A program made the translations under genes and the position numbers. 64,000 bases of DNA from Rhodeus uyekii (Eukaryota; Chordata; Actinopteri; Cypriniformes; Acheilognathidae), in NCBI GenBank assembly GCA_037043235.1, contig JAWRVZ010000054.1, forward strand, positions 1,882,001 through 1,946,000. The letters are read 5' to 3'. Below are positions 46,064 to 63,099 of this stretch, piece by piece. Position 1 is the stretch's first letter; every line of letters begins with the position of its first letter. The notes beneath the pieces were generated by a model. It was not told the DNA's origin. It ran no database searches and worked only from the letters and a program-made list of their open reading frames with translations.

Positions 46064-46179
46064 GGGGGAGTGCTCCAGGTTCGGGCTAATACCGAGCTCG
46101 GAGCCCTCTCCTCGGACAGCTCGCCAAATACGCTTACCATCCATTGCTCCTGAATCATTCGTAAGTGTGAACTCGTGAA
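46064..46179 (+). repeat. split direct repeat B2
   Basis: 116 bp, same sequence as B1; its last base is the right boundary of the element. Confidence 0.9.
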
Positions 46180-46383
46180 TCAGAGTTTGAGAAAGAGAGA
46201 ACACGCTGGCCGGACGTAAAAATTATTGACGTTTCTTACTATCTGGTGTTTCAACATTCAACTTACACTCGGGAACAGTTTAGGAATGTCAAGGCCTTGG
46301 ACGCATTCAACCTTTTTCAAGATGGCTGGATTAGAGAAACACTGCACAAGGAGATCAACACATTCCATCTTCTACGAGCTAAG
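46180..46383 (+). pseudogene. right half of the interrupted coding exon
   Basis: 68 codons, in frame with the left half once the element is ignored. They run from SEFEKERTRWPDVKIIDVSY through YTREQFRNVKALDAFNLFQD and GW to LLRAK. The block PDI.YL....YT.E.L+..K.LDAYN.F..GW is characteristic of the same SWIM/YqaJ-type proteins. A splice donor follows (AAG|GTAGTT) at 46384 and leaves phase 0. No later exon was recognised to the right. Confidence 0.65.
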
Positions 46384-46943
46384 GTAGTTTAGACTATTAC
46401 ATAATGTTCATGCACTTTCATTTTTTGCGACAAATCAAATAAATATATTGGCTATACATCGGCTATTATGTACATATAAAATAAGCAATGTTTAAACATA
46501 CTGAAATGCCATTTTGATCATGCCATTCCCCTGTGCTGACCAGTCAGCTCGGAAGCAAAATAAATGCAATGTACAAATAGCTCAAAAGATATCATGCATA
46601 TTGTTTAAATGAAATTGTAATAATGGTTGTTTGTCATAAGCATGTAAAGTTTTGTCATAAACATGTGAAGTAATCTAAATAAATTATTGTAATTGAACAG
46701 CATGTTGGACCCTGTTGGAAATAAGCTTAAGATTTTAACAGGATATCATATTTATATATAATGTTATGTTTTATACATGTTGTTCTTTGATATTTGTCAA
46801 CAAACTTAACATTTGTCATACTTATATATAAGCTTGACATGAATTAACTACTGTTATTGTCTGTCGACTGTAACAAATTTTTACTTTTGGTATAAATTGC
46901 TGCTTGTAAACAAATTAAATATTGTCAATACATTTAAACTTAC
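46384..46943. other. AT-rich interval between two facing exons
   Basis: 560 bp, very AT-rich. It would be the start of an intron of the plus-strand gene and also of an intron of the minus-strand THAP gene. No exon seen. Confidence 0.5.
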
Positions 46944-47163
46944 CCCCTACAAAATGTTTAGAGCATATGATCGTTCTATTCCATTTTTCTTCAGTCTGAA
47001 TGTCAGCCCTGTTGATCGCAGCTTTCCATACACGTCGCTTTTCTTCTGACAAAATTCGTGTTCTTTCACATTGTCCAGTTATCACTTTTGGAAGTTTAAA
47101 AAAGCTTACATCTTTACTTACTCCTGGCCTATTAGAACATCCAAAAACTCCACAGATAGGCAT
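46944..47163 (-). CDS. THAP zinc-finger first exon
   Basis: The minus-strand ATG at 47163 opens MPICGVFGCSNRPGVSKD; later residues include RRVWKAAINRAD and IICSKHFVGG. This is a THAP domain, a C2CH DNA-binding finger (C-x4-C at the start, a central Trp, C-x2-H-F near the end) of about 70 residues, found in host regulators and in P-element-type transposases. A splice donor (GGGG|GTAAGT) follows at 46943, so the stop a few codons later in the unspliced frame is intronic. Reading frames further upstream begin at TTG, so 47163 is the first ATG. No second exon was identified in the AT-rich sequence or in the Ngaro-like element to the left, so the rest of the protein is unknown. Confidence 0.8.
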
Positions 47164-47225
47164 TTGTGAGCATAAGTTTTGAATATACAAGTTGAAAGCT
47201 TTGTTGTTGCTTGCACAGGAAATCA

Positions 47226-47270
47226 AAATGGCGGATATGCCGGTGCGCAAGTTTTGATGACGTCACGTGA
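47226..47270. promoter_or_regulatory. putative promoter motifs (YY1-like, CRE, E-box)
   Basis: AAAATGGCGG (YY1-like) at 47227, TGACGTCA (CRE palindrome) at 47258-47265 and an overlapping CACGTG (E-box) at 47264-47269 lie 60-110 bp upstream of the THAP ATG. No TATA box is seen. The motif cluster suits a TATA-less, possibly bidirectional promoter. Confidence 0.5.
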
Positions 47271-47304
47271 AAACAATGGATTGTGAGAGGCTTAGTAACG
47301 TTGT

Positions 47305-47480
47305 ATGCGTGTGTAGTTGTGTGTGTTTGTGTGTGTATGTGTGAGTGTGTGTGTTTGAGTGTGTATGTCTCTGTATGTGTTTGTGTATTTGAGTGTATGT
47401 GTGTGTGTGTATTTGAGTGTATGTGTGTGAGTGTGTGTATTTGAGAGTGAGTGAGTGTGTGTGTGTGTGTGTGAGAGTGT
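47305..47480. repeat. (GT)n-rich microsatellite
   Basis: GT runs broken by GA, TA and TTT interruptions. The His/Thr repeat frame on the minus strand is an artefact. Confidence 0.95.
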
Positions 47481-48192
47481 CTAACCTTCAGGCTTAATGA
47501 CCAGATTGAGTGGTAAAGGCTACACTGTAAACAGTTACAACTAATTATTTTTGACTTTTTCCCCATGACAGTGTTGTTCAGAGCAGCTCCCCACACTCAC
47601 GGTTTGGATGGGATTCGGCTCATCCGATGGTTGCGTGTGAATGTGAATCTCCATTAGAAATGAATGACTTGTTGTAGTAAAAGGGCAGCTTTAGAATGTT
47701 TTGAAAGCTGCTGATGACATATGCTTTAGATGGTTTTCCTACGCACTGTATTAGCGTTCCTCTGAATCTCTATGAGGTATCGTGATGACGTGGCCTCTGA
47801 TATCCAGGGATGAAGTCCCAGTCGAGCCACGGAGGGTCCCTGTTCCCAGATTAAAGGAGAAGCTTTTAGACGCAGCCGTGCATTAACTCTCTCTGGGCTC
47901 AGGCTCATTGTGATTGCCGTGGCTGAGAGGCCGTCTCTCTTTTCAATCCAGGCCTTTCGGCTGCCAGTGAGATCAAGGCATCCCAGATTTATGAGCATGC
48001 CGAGAAATGGATGGCTAATTCAATCAGGTCTATTATTCCTCAGGCTGAGCTGGTATCTGCCGCTCTGTGCAGGCGTTTTGATGCATTTCTTCTCTTCTCT
48101 CTGTAATCAGGAGGACCGTGTGGTTCAGGGACAGGAGGGATGAAGGCCTGTGTTCGCTCTCCTGTTGACCGCCAGCATTCCCACTGAACTCT

Positions 48193-48193
<1 letters not shown>
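47481..48193. other. unique sequence without recognised feature
   Basis: About 0.7 kb between two microsatellites. No domain-bearing frame. Confidence 0.35.

Positions 48194-48281
<88 letters not shown>
48194..48281. repeat. (CA)n microsatellite
   Basis: About 44 uninterrupted CA dinucleotides. Confidence 0.97.
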
Positions 48282-48284
<3 letters not shown>

Positions 48285-48775
48285 GGCTTGAGGTTCTGCT
48301 GGCCGTTTGGAGGGATTAATGATGATAAGTGACGAGTGCTTCTGCTGCTGCTTTCATTGACCATAAGCATGTGTGTAACCAACAGCTCAGAGACACCAAG
48401 GTCCACATGCAGTCAATTATTGAAAGAATAATCCAAAGACAAAATCAAAAAACAAGAGGTAAATATAAAGGCAAGCGGTCCAAAACAAACACAAGGCAGA
48501 AATCACAGACCAACAGGGAAATCCAGGGAACAGGCAGTGGATCAGAACCATAAACAAGAGAAAACCAGGAATGCACTTGCAAATACAGTGATGAATTACT
48601 AACAAACAATGAGTAACTGAGTGAACCGGGTTCATATAATAAATATACACAGCTGTAGACAATCATGCATGAGACCGGGCAATGCATTGTGGGAAACATA
48701 GTCCTTGATGGAACAATACTAATCTGGATTGAGTGTCCTCTGGTGGATATCAAGGGTTAATCCTAAACCCTACTT
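48282..48775. other. unique sequence without recognised feature
   Basis: Short frames only; ends at a retroelement tail. Confidence 0.3.
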
Positions 48776-48833
48776 GACTTGACTCCAAGTTTAATTTCGT
48801 TACACTGTACTTGTACATGTGAAATGACAATAA

Positions 48834-48868
<35 letters not shown>
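48776..48868 (+). mobile_element. non-LTR retroelement 3' tail with (TATC)n
   Basis: TTTCGTTACACTGTACTTGT followed by ACATGTGAAATGACAATAAA is a common fish LINE/SINE 3' end. It runs directly into (TATC)n at 48837-48868, the tail from which the microsatellite probably grew. Confidence 0.65.
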
Positions 48869-48869
<1 letters not shown>

Positions 48870-49203
48870 ACCCAATTTAACCCAACTCTAACCCAAACCA
48901 ACCCAACTCTAACTTAACCCAACCAAACTCTAACTCAACTATAACCCAACCCAACTCTAACTCAACCCAACCCAACTCTAACCCAACACAACCCTAACTC
49001 AAACCAACCCAGCTCTAACTCAACCCAACCCAACTCTAACCCAAACCAACCCAGCTCTAACATAAACCAACTCTAACTCAACCCAACCCAACTCTAACCC
49101 AACACAACCCTAACTCAAACCAACCCAACTCTAACCCAAACCAACCCAGCTCTAACCTAACACAACTCTAACTCAAACCAACCCAACTCTAACATAAACC
49201 AAC
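48869..49203. repeat. AACCCAACTCTAACCCAA minisatellite, telomere-like words
   Basis: About 335 bp of tandem CCAACTCTAACCCAACC and CAAACCAACCCAGCTCTAAC variants. CTAACCC, the telomeric C-strand word, recurs, but the perfect hexamer array CCCTAA is not present. Confidence 0.9.
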
Positions 49204-50010
49204 GGTGATCAACAATATGTTTACAATGCAGAATTCCCTGGAATACATTTGTGTCCAAGAGTCTACATAAATGTGTGCAGAATGATAAAATGCGCCACTA
49301 ATTATAATTCTGAATTGTTTTCTTAATAATAATACTTTTTTATTAAAAAATGTTTATTGATGCATTGATGTTTATTATTTTTACGCCCCTCTCTGTATCT
49401 CACGGGTCAGACAGTCTTTAACACACATCCATCTTGTGCACATGTGTGTTTGCAGTGTGTTATCAGCAGTTCATCCATTGATTGGCTGTGACTTCCATTT
49501 GATGTTCTTTGGTTCTCATAATTGATGCTTCAGTGTTCAGCATGAAGGGTGCACTTCAGTGCCCATAATTACTGATTATTCCTTTCACAGGAAGCCTCAT
49601 TAAGGGCAATCTCCTCTTCCAACCGCAGTAAATCTGCTCCCAAGATATATGACAACATTTACCAGGCGAAGCTCTGCGCGACCGTACTCTTGATTATGCC
49701 GATGCTGCAGATGGGAGCGGGATCATAGAGCGGAGATGTGGAGTTTGTAATTGCAGTGGGCGGTAGAAGTTTAAACCCTCTCTACTGTAGTTAGTGACAA
49801 AGTGTGTGAAAAATCATTCACTTACATACAACAGATCCATTTAATTTTCTCCATTAATTAGAATAATAATGAAACACTTAGTCTGAGTCCCAGCACTTTC
49901 CCTCTGAGTGAAGGAAAAAGCAGACCTAAGCATTTTAAAGCAGTGGTGGAGTTCATGAAGTGTGTGTGTGATGGATTTGCCTCTCGTGAGAGAGATACAC
50001 ACAGAGAGAG
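49204..50010. other. unique sequence, no feature recognised
   Basis: The stretch 49440-49700 is even in base composition and free of repeats, so it could be a conserved non-coding element, but nothing in one sequence can show that. Confidence 0.3.
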
Positions 50011-50014
50011 ACAG

Positions 50015-50087
<73 letters not shown>
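50011..50087. repeat. compound (CA)n(TA)n(GA)n microsatellite
   Basis: CA, then TATATA to about 50047, then GA to 50087. Confidence 0.95.
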
Positions 50088-50088
<1 letters not shown>

Positions 50089-50289
50089 CTGGCTGCCAGA
50101 AGAAGATTGCCTGTCATCAGCGCACAGGAAATGATGTGGAATCAGAGCTGCACTTTCTAACATTCTTCTCTAATTAAACACAAATTAAACACTTTCAAAC
50201 GATATTTCACAATCCATCACAAATACCAAATATGGAGAAACTCCCACACACTCTTAGAGAAAACACACAACATCAAGCCTGACTGCCAG

Positions 50290-50290
<1 letters not shown>

Positions 50291-50336
<46 letters not shown>

Positions 50337-50380
50337 TGTGTATGTGTGAGAGAGAATGAGTGTGTATGAGTGTGAGTAAA
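50291..50380. repeat. (GT)n(GA)n microsatellite
   Basis: GT run at 50291-50303, GA run at 50304-50331, then GTGTGTATGAGTGTGAG. Confidence 0.9.
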
Positions 50381-50854
50381 TGCCTTCACATGAAAGTCAC
50401 TCTACAGATTTTAATCTCTGTTCTGTATAATATCAGCTCATCTCAGTGATTTTGAGAACCAAAACACTGTTTATATTTTGGGTTACAGAGGTCCTAACAA
50501 CTGAAATCTAGAATTATTACTTTGAACCGTTAAGAAAAATTTGCATGAGCTGAAAATAAAAATGTGTCTATTGTTTTTTCCCTCCATCTTAGCATTTTTG
50601 ACTTGATGAAGTCGTGGAGAAAGTTCTTTGTATTTAAAGGAAAGCGCTTGATGGTTCCCTCTGAGGATGTGTGTCAGGAAGGTCAGCGGGAGCAGCGGGA
50701 TAGAGGCCATTTATTCTGGAATAGATGATGGGAAGGTTAAAAATGGCCTTTGATTTGACCCTTGAGAAATAAAGAAAAAGATGACTAAATAATTTATCAG
50801 TTTCCATTAATATGAATCAGAAAATAAATGTGTAATGAGATTAATGCAGATGCA

Positions 50855-51228
50855 CTGTGTGAGTGTGTGTGCGTGTGTGTGTGAGTATGTGTGTGCATGC
50901 GTGTGTGCGCGAGTGTGTGCGTGCAAGTATGTGTGTGTGTGTGTGGGCGTGCGAGTGTGTGTGTGAGTGTATGCGTGTGTGAGAGAGAGAATGAGTGTGT
51001 GTGTGTGCGCGCGCGAGTATGTGTGTGTGCGAGTATGTGTGTGTGTGTGAGAGAGAGAGAGAGAATGAGTGTGTGTGCGTGTGTGCGAGTATGTGTGTGT
51101 GAGTGTATGTGAGTGTGTGTGTATGTGTGTGTGTGTGTGCGTGTGTGAGAGAGAGAGAGAATGTGTGTGCGTGTGCGAGTATGTGTGTGTGTGCGAGTAT
51201 GTGTGTGTGTGTGTGTGAGAATGTGAAG
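50855..51228. repeat. GTGTGCGAGTAT-type low-complexity array
   Basis: About 370 bp of GT runs with GAGAGAGA and GCGAGTAT interruptions in a loosely repeating order. Long Cys/Val frames on the plus strand and His/Thr frames on the minus strand are artefacts. Confidence 0.93.
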
Positions 51229-52174
51229 GTTGTTTTCTCACCCTCTTGTTATTGGACGGCCATAATTATCATCATTATTGTCTGTCACTGGACGGCACAA
51301 ACTCATCGTTCTTTCTGTCACAATGAAATGCTCTTTTTGACTTTGATTGGCAATGCCTTCCACATTCAAATGATAATCATTATAATTATCTTCTAAACGT
51401 TTAAATTTAAATTGTAAATCTCCTCTAAAACAGGGACTTAATCTCCATAATAACTTCATCAAGCGAAAAGGCAAAAACAATGGTCATAACTGCAATAAAT
51501 GTGTTTGGTAACACTTTATTTTACAGTTTTATATTTGTGGTCACTAATAACTGCATATTATGCATAATTACATGAACAGCAAACCAAACCTTAATAATCA
51601 TATAGTAAATGCATTTAGTGTGTAATGTGAACTTCTTAATTTAAAGAGTAACCAATTGTTCTTTGTTATTTTATTAATTGTAAAGGGTTTTGATGGCTAA
51701 TTCCCAGAATATAAAGGATGTTTCTTCTGCGGGAAAATAAACCTGACGTGACACTGAAATTCACACATTCCCTCAATTAAATCACTGGCCTTTATATTCT
51801 CATAATTATTACAAAATGGAAAGATTTACTTCTGAGATTAGGGTTCGGGTTAGGGTTGTCCCGTTTTGAGTTTTCTTCAGAATGTTTTCTGACTTTAGAA
51901 GGAGAAGGAATGACTCCTAGAGAAGCACTGCATTATCTCTGATCTCTGTCGCATTAAACCGGCGTATCAGCAGGAAGTCGGAAGTGATTCGGAATAAAAG
52001 ATGATTTCAAACTCTCTCAGTTGGGTAGAAATGAAAGGATGAAGATTGCAGGAGCTTTTATTAGCGCGGCGTTCAGACGGGACTCGGAAAATCACTTTCA
52101 TACCACAATTAACCGTCTGAACTAGTCTGATAAGTTGTTAGAATGCTGGTCGCGCTTCAACATGCCATTACAAT
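51229..52174. other. unique sequence without recognised feature
   Basis: AT-rich; holds GTTCGGGTTAGGGTTG near 51843, too short to be called a telomeric insertion. Confidence 0.3.
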
Positions 52175-52588
52175 CTACAAGGACCAAAGAGGAACCAGGA
52201 ACCAATAGGCACATTTGGAGGTAAACAGGGAGTGTGTTACACAACTTCCTTGAACACTAAATGACGGGCCTCCAAATGTTTTATACCTGTATGTTGGAGT
52301 CACCAGAGAAATGTGATGAGATGAGTGGAGTGTTCTGGTTGGCTGATAGATTTTTACTAAGTCAGTGAGGTATACTGGGGCAAAACCATGGATGGCCTTG
52401 AACACAAACAGCAGGACTTTATCCTCCACCCTAAACTGCACTGGGAGCCGGTGAAGCGAGCAGAGGACAGGGGTGATGTGTGACCGTTCAGAGGTGTTGG
52501 AGAGAAGACGTGCGGCTGCGTTTTGCACCAGTTGAAGGCGACTGAGGAGTGATGTATTTACTAAACTAGTTGCTAATGAAGGAAACAC
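52175..52588 (-). mobile_element. LINE RT C-terminal fragment, antisense
   Basis: The minus-strand frame carries LLSRLQLVQNAAARLLSN and HITPVLCSLHRLPVQFRV, the thumb and connection signature just after the RT core of L2/CR1/Rex-type LINEs (LQLVQNAAARLL...HITPVL.SLHWLPV). No endonuclease or YADD core lies next to it, so it is a 5'-truncated remnant. The family differs from the LINE at 24 kb. Confidence 0.85.
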
Positions 52589-54131
52589 ATTTTAGTGTAA
52601 AATGTTTATGTACTTGCCTGTTTATCAGTCTGGATTTGTCCTGTAGAGTAAATGACACTGGAAGCCAGCGAGTGCCGTCTCAATTAACAAAACAAACATG
52701 TCATCATCCAACATGAGGGTAAATATGCTTTCCAACTAATGCAAGTCCACGTTTACACAGTATAACAGCAGAATCACACCCGAATCCTGCAAAACCACCA
52801 ACTCTTTAAATAAACCGAAGCTGCTTTGAAATGATCGGTATTGTATAAAGCGCTATATACGGTAATCAAACGCTCTGTATTGTTAGTGTCCGTGGAGAAT
52901 GAAGCGAGATGAAGCTGTTACTGACGTTAATGAAGAAAGAGTCGCGCGGCTCTGGGAAAAGCCCTATTATTCCTGAGTTCTCCGTCTGACTCTGGCTCAT
53001 CTGAAGGACCGAATCCAGTGTCCCGGAGACCCGCACCTTCTGCTCGGATGAAGGAGAGAGATCAGTCTCAACTGAGAATATGTTCTTTCAGTCTTCAGGG
53101 GCAAGAGATGGATGAACACATCAATGGCTGAAGGAAAACAGAACCGCGCACAGTTTTCTTTTCTCCGAAGAGAAGATGGATGAGTGTTAAGCAGTTCTCA
53201 GGGCAGAAAAAGCAATCTTGACCCCGAGATGAAGCTCTAGCTGAAGCCAACCGTGATTTTTATTCATTGGTCTGTCAGGAAGCGATGGTTTGTTAAAGGT
53301 TTAAAGACAATCTTTTGTATGAGAGATCCTGGCAAATTGTTGAAAGGATTAAATTATCTTGCAGAATCCTTATGGAGGATTTTCCGCTCTATGGCTTTGC
53401 GACAGAAATGTGCTCGTGTGAAGTTTCTTCAACTTGAACCTGAGGCCAAAGACAAATCTGAGGCGCTGTGAAGGCAATCTCCTCCTTTAAGAATAAAATG
53501 AAGTACAAGGACACTTTTAAGCCAGTACACTATGTTTTTGGATTTGTGAATTAATCCTTCTCTTTATTATAAAAGTGAAGCGCCGGCAGGAGCCGATCGC
53601 GGCCTGGGATTTCAGAGCTTCTGCTTTGAGTCGTCCGGCTATCTTTCAGCAGATTTCTCTCTATGACTGAATCCCTGTAATCTGTTTTCATTTGTTCCTC
53701 TTGCTTCACATCGTGAGGAGCAGCTTTAACCCTCCAGCGTCTCCATCAGGACCAGCGGAAATCACTCTTTGCTCTTTCTGAGAGGCTTAGGTTTCACATC
53801 ATGCACTTGTAGAACATTTTGTTTGTGTTGGCGTTGTTTCATCCGGGCATGAAATGGCACCTGATACTGTTTGTCTCTCAAGTATCAGATTTGCAGATTC
53901 TCTTCTTTGCCTTTACACTGTTTATGTACAATTATTGTGCATAATTAATGTGAAGTAGTGAAGCTGAACAGAAGAACTGACGACTGACGTTCGATAGATT
54001 CTTGCTCCGGTCGATTCCCAGTTTAAAGGACGTCATGTTTCCTGGCTCATGGTTCAGCTGCTGTTGCTCTGAGGATGAGCTCGCGTCACACAGCCTGTGC
54101 GTGATGGAATCGCATCGCATGACAAACATCA
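52589..54131. other. unique sequence with a short LINE-tail trace
   Basis: AGCTGCTTTGAAATGATCGG and AAGCGCTATATACGG at 52827-52862 are a trace of the LINE 3' end seen at 3.7 kb. Otherwise nothing recognised. Confidence 0.4.
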
Positions 54132-54269
54132 GCTTTCCTGAAGCTCAATCAGTAGAGCATTGGTGTTTGCAACATCAAGGTCATGGGTTCGATCCCAGGG
54201 AAAACGAGACCTGATTCAATGTGTTTCTTGAAAGCAAAGCAAGTAGCTTGATAACTATATAAATGTAAA
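54132..54269 (+). mobile_element. tRNA-derived SINE
   Basis: GCTTTCCTGAAGCTCAATCA, then AGAGCATTGG and a well-kept B box (GGTTCGATCC, 54186-54195). The 3' tail is worn (AGTAGCTTGATAACTATATA). Same family as 14369-14516. Confidence 0.85.
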
Positions 54270-60336
<6,067 letters not shown>

Positions 60337-60659
60337 TTTGGGTCTGAAGCTGAAATATGTGCCCGTCTCCACAGATGTGACCCATTTAATTCATTCATGC
60401 TTCGACGTCAGGAAAGAAGAAAACAGTGGCAGCTGTAAAAGTATTCCTGTGAGATCCTCATGATTCATGTTGGCCTGCAGCGATTCCTGTAACTCTAATG
60501 CTCTGGCTCTCGGTCACTGATGCAACGGAGTGAGGGATGAGGTGAAGGGCTGGAATGAGGAAGGATTGATGGAGCTTTTACCTACTCTGATTTCAGCAGC
60601 GGTTTCTCCATTTGTCTTCAGAGCTTTAGTTGAACTGGCTGATGGTTTGAGTTCATCGG

Positions 60660-61255
60660 ATCATCTTCATTATCTCACCATCACTATCATCACCATCATC
60701 ATCACAATCACCATCATCATGACAATCACAATCATCATCACCATCACCACAACCATCTTCATCACCATCATTATAACCACCATCATCACAATCATCACCA
60801 TAACCACCATCATCACCATAATCATAATCACGATCATCATCACAATCACCATCATCATCACAATCACCATCATCATCTTCATAACATCACTATCATAACC
60901 ATCACCATCATCACAACCATCAATATCATCACCATTATCACTATCACCATCATCACCACTGTCATCTTCATAACCATCACTATCATCATCACATCATCAT
61001 CTCCATCACCATAATCATCATCATCCTCACCATCATCACTATCACTATCATAATCACCATCATCATCATCATCACTATCACCACCACCATCATCTTCATA
61101 ACCATCACACCATCATCATCTTCATAACCATCACTATCATAACCATCACACCATCATCATCTTCATAACCATCACTATCATAACCATCACACCATTATCT
61201 TCATAACATCATCATCACATCAATATCATCACATTCATCATCACCATCACACTCA
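60660..61255. repeat. (ATC)n-like imperfect trinucleotide tract
   Basis: About 600 bp of CATCATCACCATCATCAC-type triplets with ATAACC and TCTTCAT interruptions. The same CACCATCATCTTCATAACCA module recurs every 40-50 bp around 61085-61200. Ile/Thr and Met/Val frames are artefacts. Confidence 0.95.
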
Positions 61256-61376
61256 AACACACACACATACATATGCACATACACACAGTCATACACTCAA
61301 ACACTTACACATACACTCATACAGACACATACACACACACACACACACACTCACACTCATTCATACACACACACTT
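61256..61376. repeat. (CA)n with TACACTCA interruptions
   Basis: CA runs alternate with ATACACTCATACAGACAC-type modules. Confidence 0.9.
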
Positions 61377-61618
61377 ACACGAGTTATTATATAAAGGATT
61401 TCTTAAACGACCCATTGGAAAGGAAAATGAAGAACAAATGCTCCTCTTTCCTGTGAATGATTGAACTGAAGCTCACCTCTGACCTCGAGGACGCAAACAC
61501 CTGCTGAATTTTGACCCTAAAACTGCCTGCAGCTCCAGATCACTGGTGTTTACTGCAGCTCTCATCAGGATACCCTGATTCTGCCCATTACTTCCAGAGA
61601 TGTGCTTGAGTAAAATAT

Positions 61619-61677
61619 GGAGAGAGAGAGAGGCACAGACACAGAGAGAGAGACACAGAGAGAGAGAGAGAGAGAGA
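61619..61677. repeat. (GA)n with CACAGA interruptions
   Basis: Purine-rich GA tract broken by CACAGA. Confidence 0.9.
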
Positions 61678-61896
61678 CTTGGAACAGGCATGTCTTCTTA
61701 AATGCGCGGGGAAGCTCAAGCGTGTCAGGACTACAGATCCTTGGGGAAATCAGGATTGGAGGAAGGCAGAAGCTCTGGAAAGATTCCCGACTCGACGAAC
61801 GGAGATCTGACATTTGGAAATGTGAAGTTTTGGACCACCTGCTTCAAACAGAGACCCATCTGAGACCTGATTACAACCAGCTGAGGAAGACCTCTG

Positions 61897-62013
61897 AGTG
61901 TGTGCGTGTGTGTATGTGTGAGAGTGTGTGTATGTGTGAGAGTGTGTATGAGTGTGTGTATGTGTGAGAGTGTGTATGAGAGTGTGAGTGAATGTGTGTG
62001 TGTGTGTGTGAGT
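61897..62013. repeat. (GT)n with GAGAGTGTGTAT modules
   Basis: GT dinucleotides with regularly spaced ATGTGTGAGAGTGTG modules. Confidence 0.9.
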
Positions 62014-62785
62014 GATGTGGTCACAAAACAAGGAAGCATAATCATTTTAGATCTTAAAGATGGGTTAGTGTTGGAGAATCTGCTGCAAGCGATCAGAGGA
62101 TTGATTTTTGCACAGAATTATCCATTCAAAGGCGTTTAAAGCTCATCCTGTTTGAGGAGAATAATGTTCCGTCCTTCACACACTGATTATCTCAGACAGC
62201 GTAAAGCTACAATGCTACGTGAGCGCTGCAATGCGGCCGCTGACGAGCTGGAGCTCCACAAACATCTCCAGCAGGACGACGGACTCACTCTCTCACTCAC
62301 TCACACTTGTCCTGCTCGGCTCACACTCCATGCTGGGATGTATTCAATGAACGGAGAGGAACACAAGCTTTTGTCTCTCAGGATGTCATTATTTCACACA
62401 CGTGTCCTCGGCCTCATGTCTGTGAACGCACACGCATGTTTCCAGAGGAATATCTGTGTGGATCCTGGAAACACACAGATCATGTTATAATGCTCTAATA
62501 TTTACTCATACAGCAGAAACGGACGGATAAATGAATGATTTTGCTCATTCTGTGGTTAGATTACATCACTGCGCATGTCTGGCGCGGATCCCCAGCGCCC
62601 CCTGCCGGTCGGATTGCGCATGCGCAGCATCACTGCACATTATCATACAATAATCCTCATTTAATGGCCTCATGCTTGTAAAATAGACTAAAAACAAGTT
62701 ACGTTATATGAACTAACAATAACAAAATCTTCTACAACATTTATTAATCTTAGATAATGTTAATTTCAACATTTACTGATAGAGC
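62014..62785. other. unique sequence without recognised feature
   Basis: No exon supported. The plus frame 62152-62490 has no family resemblance and no splice context. Confidence 0.3.
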
Positions 62786-62950
62786 AGTGGTTCTTAACCT
62801 GGGTTCGATCGAACCCCAGGGGTTCGGTGAGTCAGCCCTAGGGGTTAGGTGGAGCAGTGGTCCCCAAACCTCGGTCCGCGGATCTTATCACAGATCAAAT
62901 GGTATCGATCCGGCCATGAAAATACAATTACGTCCATTTTTTTGTTAGGA
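62786..62950. mobile_element. two adjacent hAT-like transposon ends
   Basis: CAGTGGTTCTTAACCTGGG at 62786 and CAGTGGTCCCCAAACCTCGG at 62855 both match hAT/Charlie-type termini (CAGTGGTTCTCAACC and CAGTGGTCCCCAACC). The second continues GGTCCGCGGATC and CAAATGGTATCGATCCGG as in known fish hAT elements. Right ends were not found, so borders are uncertain. Confidence 0.6.
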
Positions 62951-63099
62951 GCTGAGCATCGCGTAACCCACAACAGTCGATCACCGCCACTGTGATAGAG
63001 TGTTAAAGTGGACATGAGCATTTACGAACTAGAATGAAATTATCTTTAATAAACAGTAAGAAATGTGTTGCTGATTGCTGGTCAATAAAGTGTCAACAA

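Larger units (their letters stand above)
40020..46179 (+). mobile_element. Ngaro/DIRS-like tyrosine-recombinase retrotransposon, degenerate
   Basis: Split direct repeats in the order A1 (40020-40177), interior, B1 (45736-45851), A2 (45852-46009), 54-bp spacer, B2 (46064-46179). A copies are both 158 bp, B copies both 116 bp, and by eye each pair is nearly identical. A1...B1-A2-B2 is the arrangement of Ngaro-type elements, which integrate with a tyrosine recombinase and make no target duplication; the host exon indeed joins cleanly across it. The interior has only a worn recombinase-like fragment (about 42440-42710); no RT motif was seen. It also carries a hAT insertion (41063-41785) and three hairpin-repeat arrays (43196-45630). 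Confidence 0.75.

Noticed and set aside
47164..47250. N-terminal extension of the THAP frame to 47250
   Set aside because: It would begin at a TTG and lies over the promoter-like motif cluster; the ATG at 47163 starts right at the THAP domain.
51840..51860. Interstitial telomere at GGTTAGGGTTG
   Set aside because: Less than two repeat units, within chance expectation.
54132..54269. tRNA gene
   Set aside because: The tRNA-like part is followed by a SINE body and tail, lacks a full cloverleaf, and has a second dispersed copy.
60530..60898. Ile/Thr-rich frame as a membrane protein
   Set aside because: Product of the ATC triplet tract.
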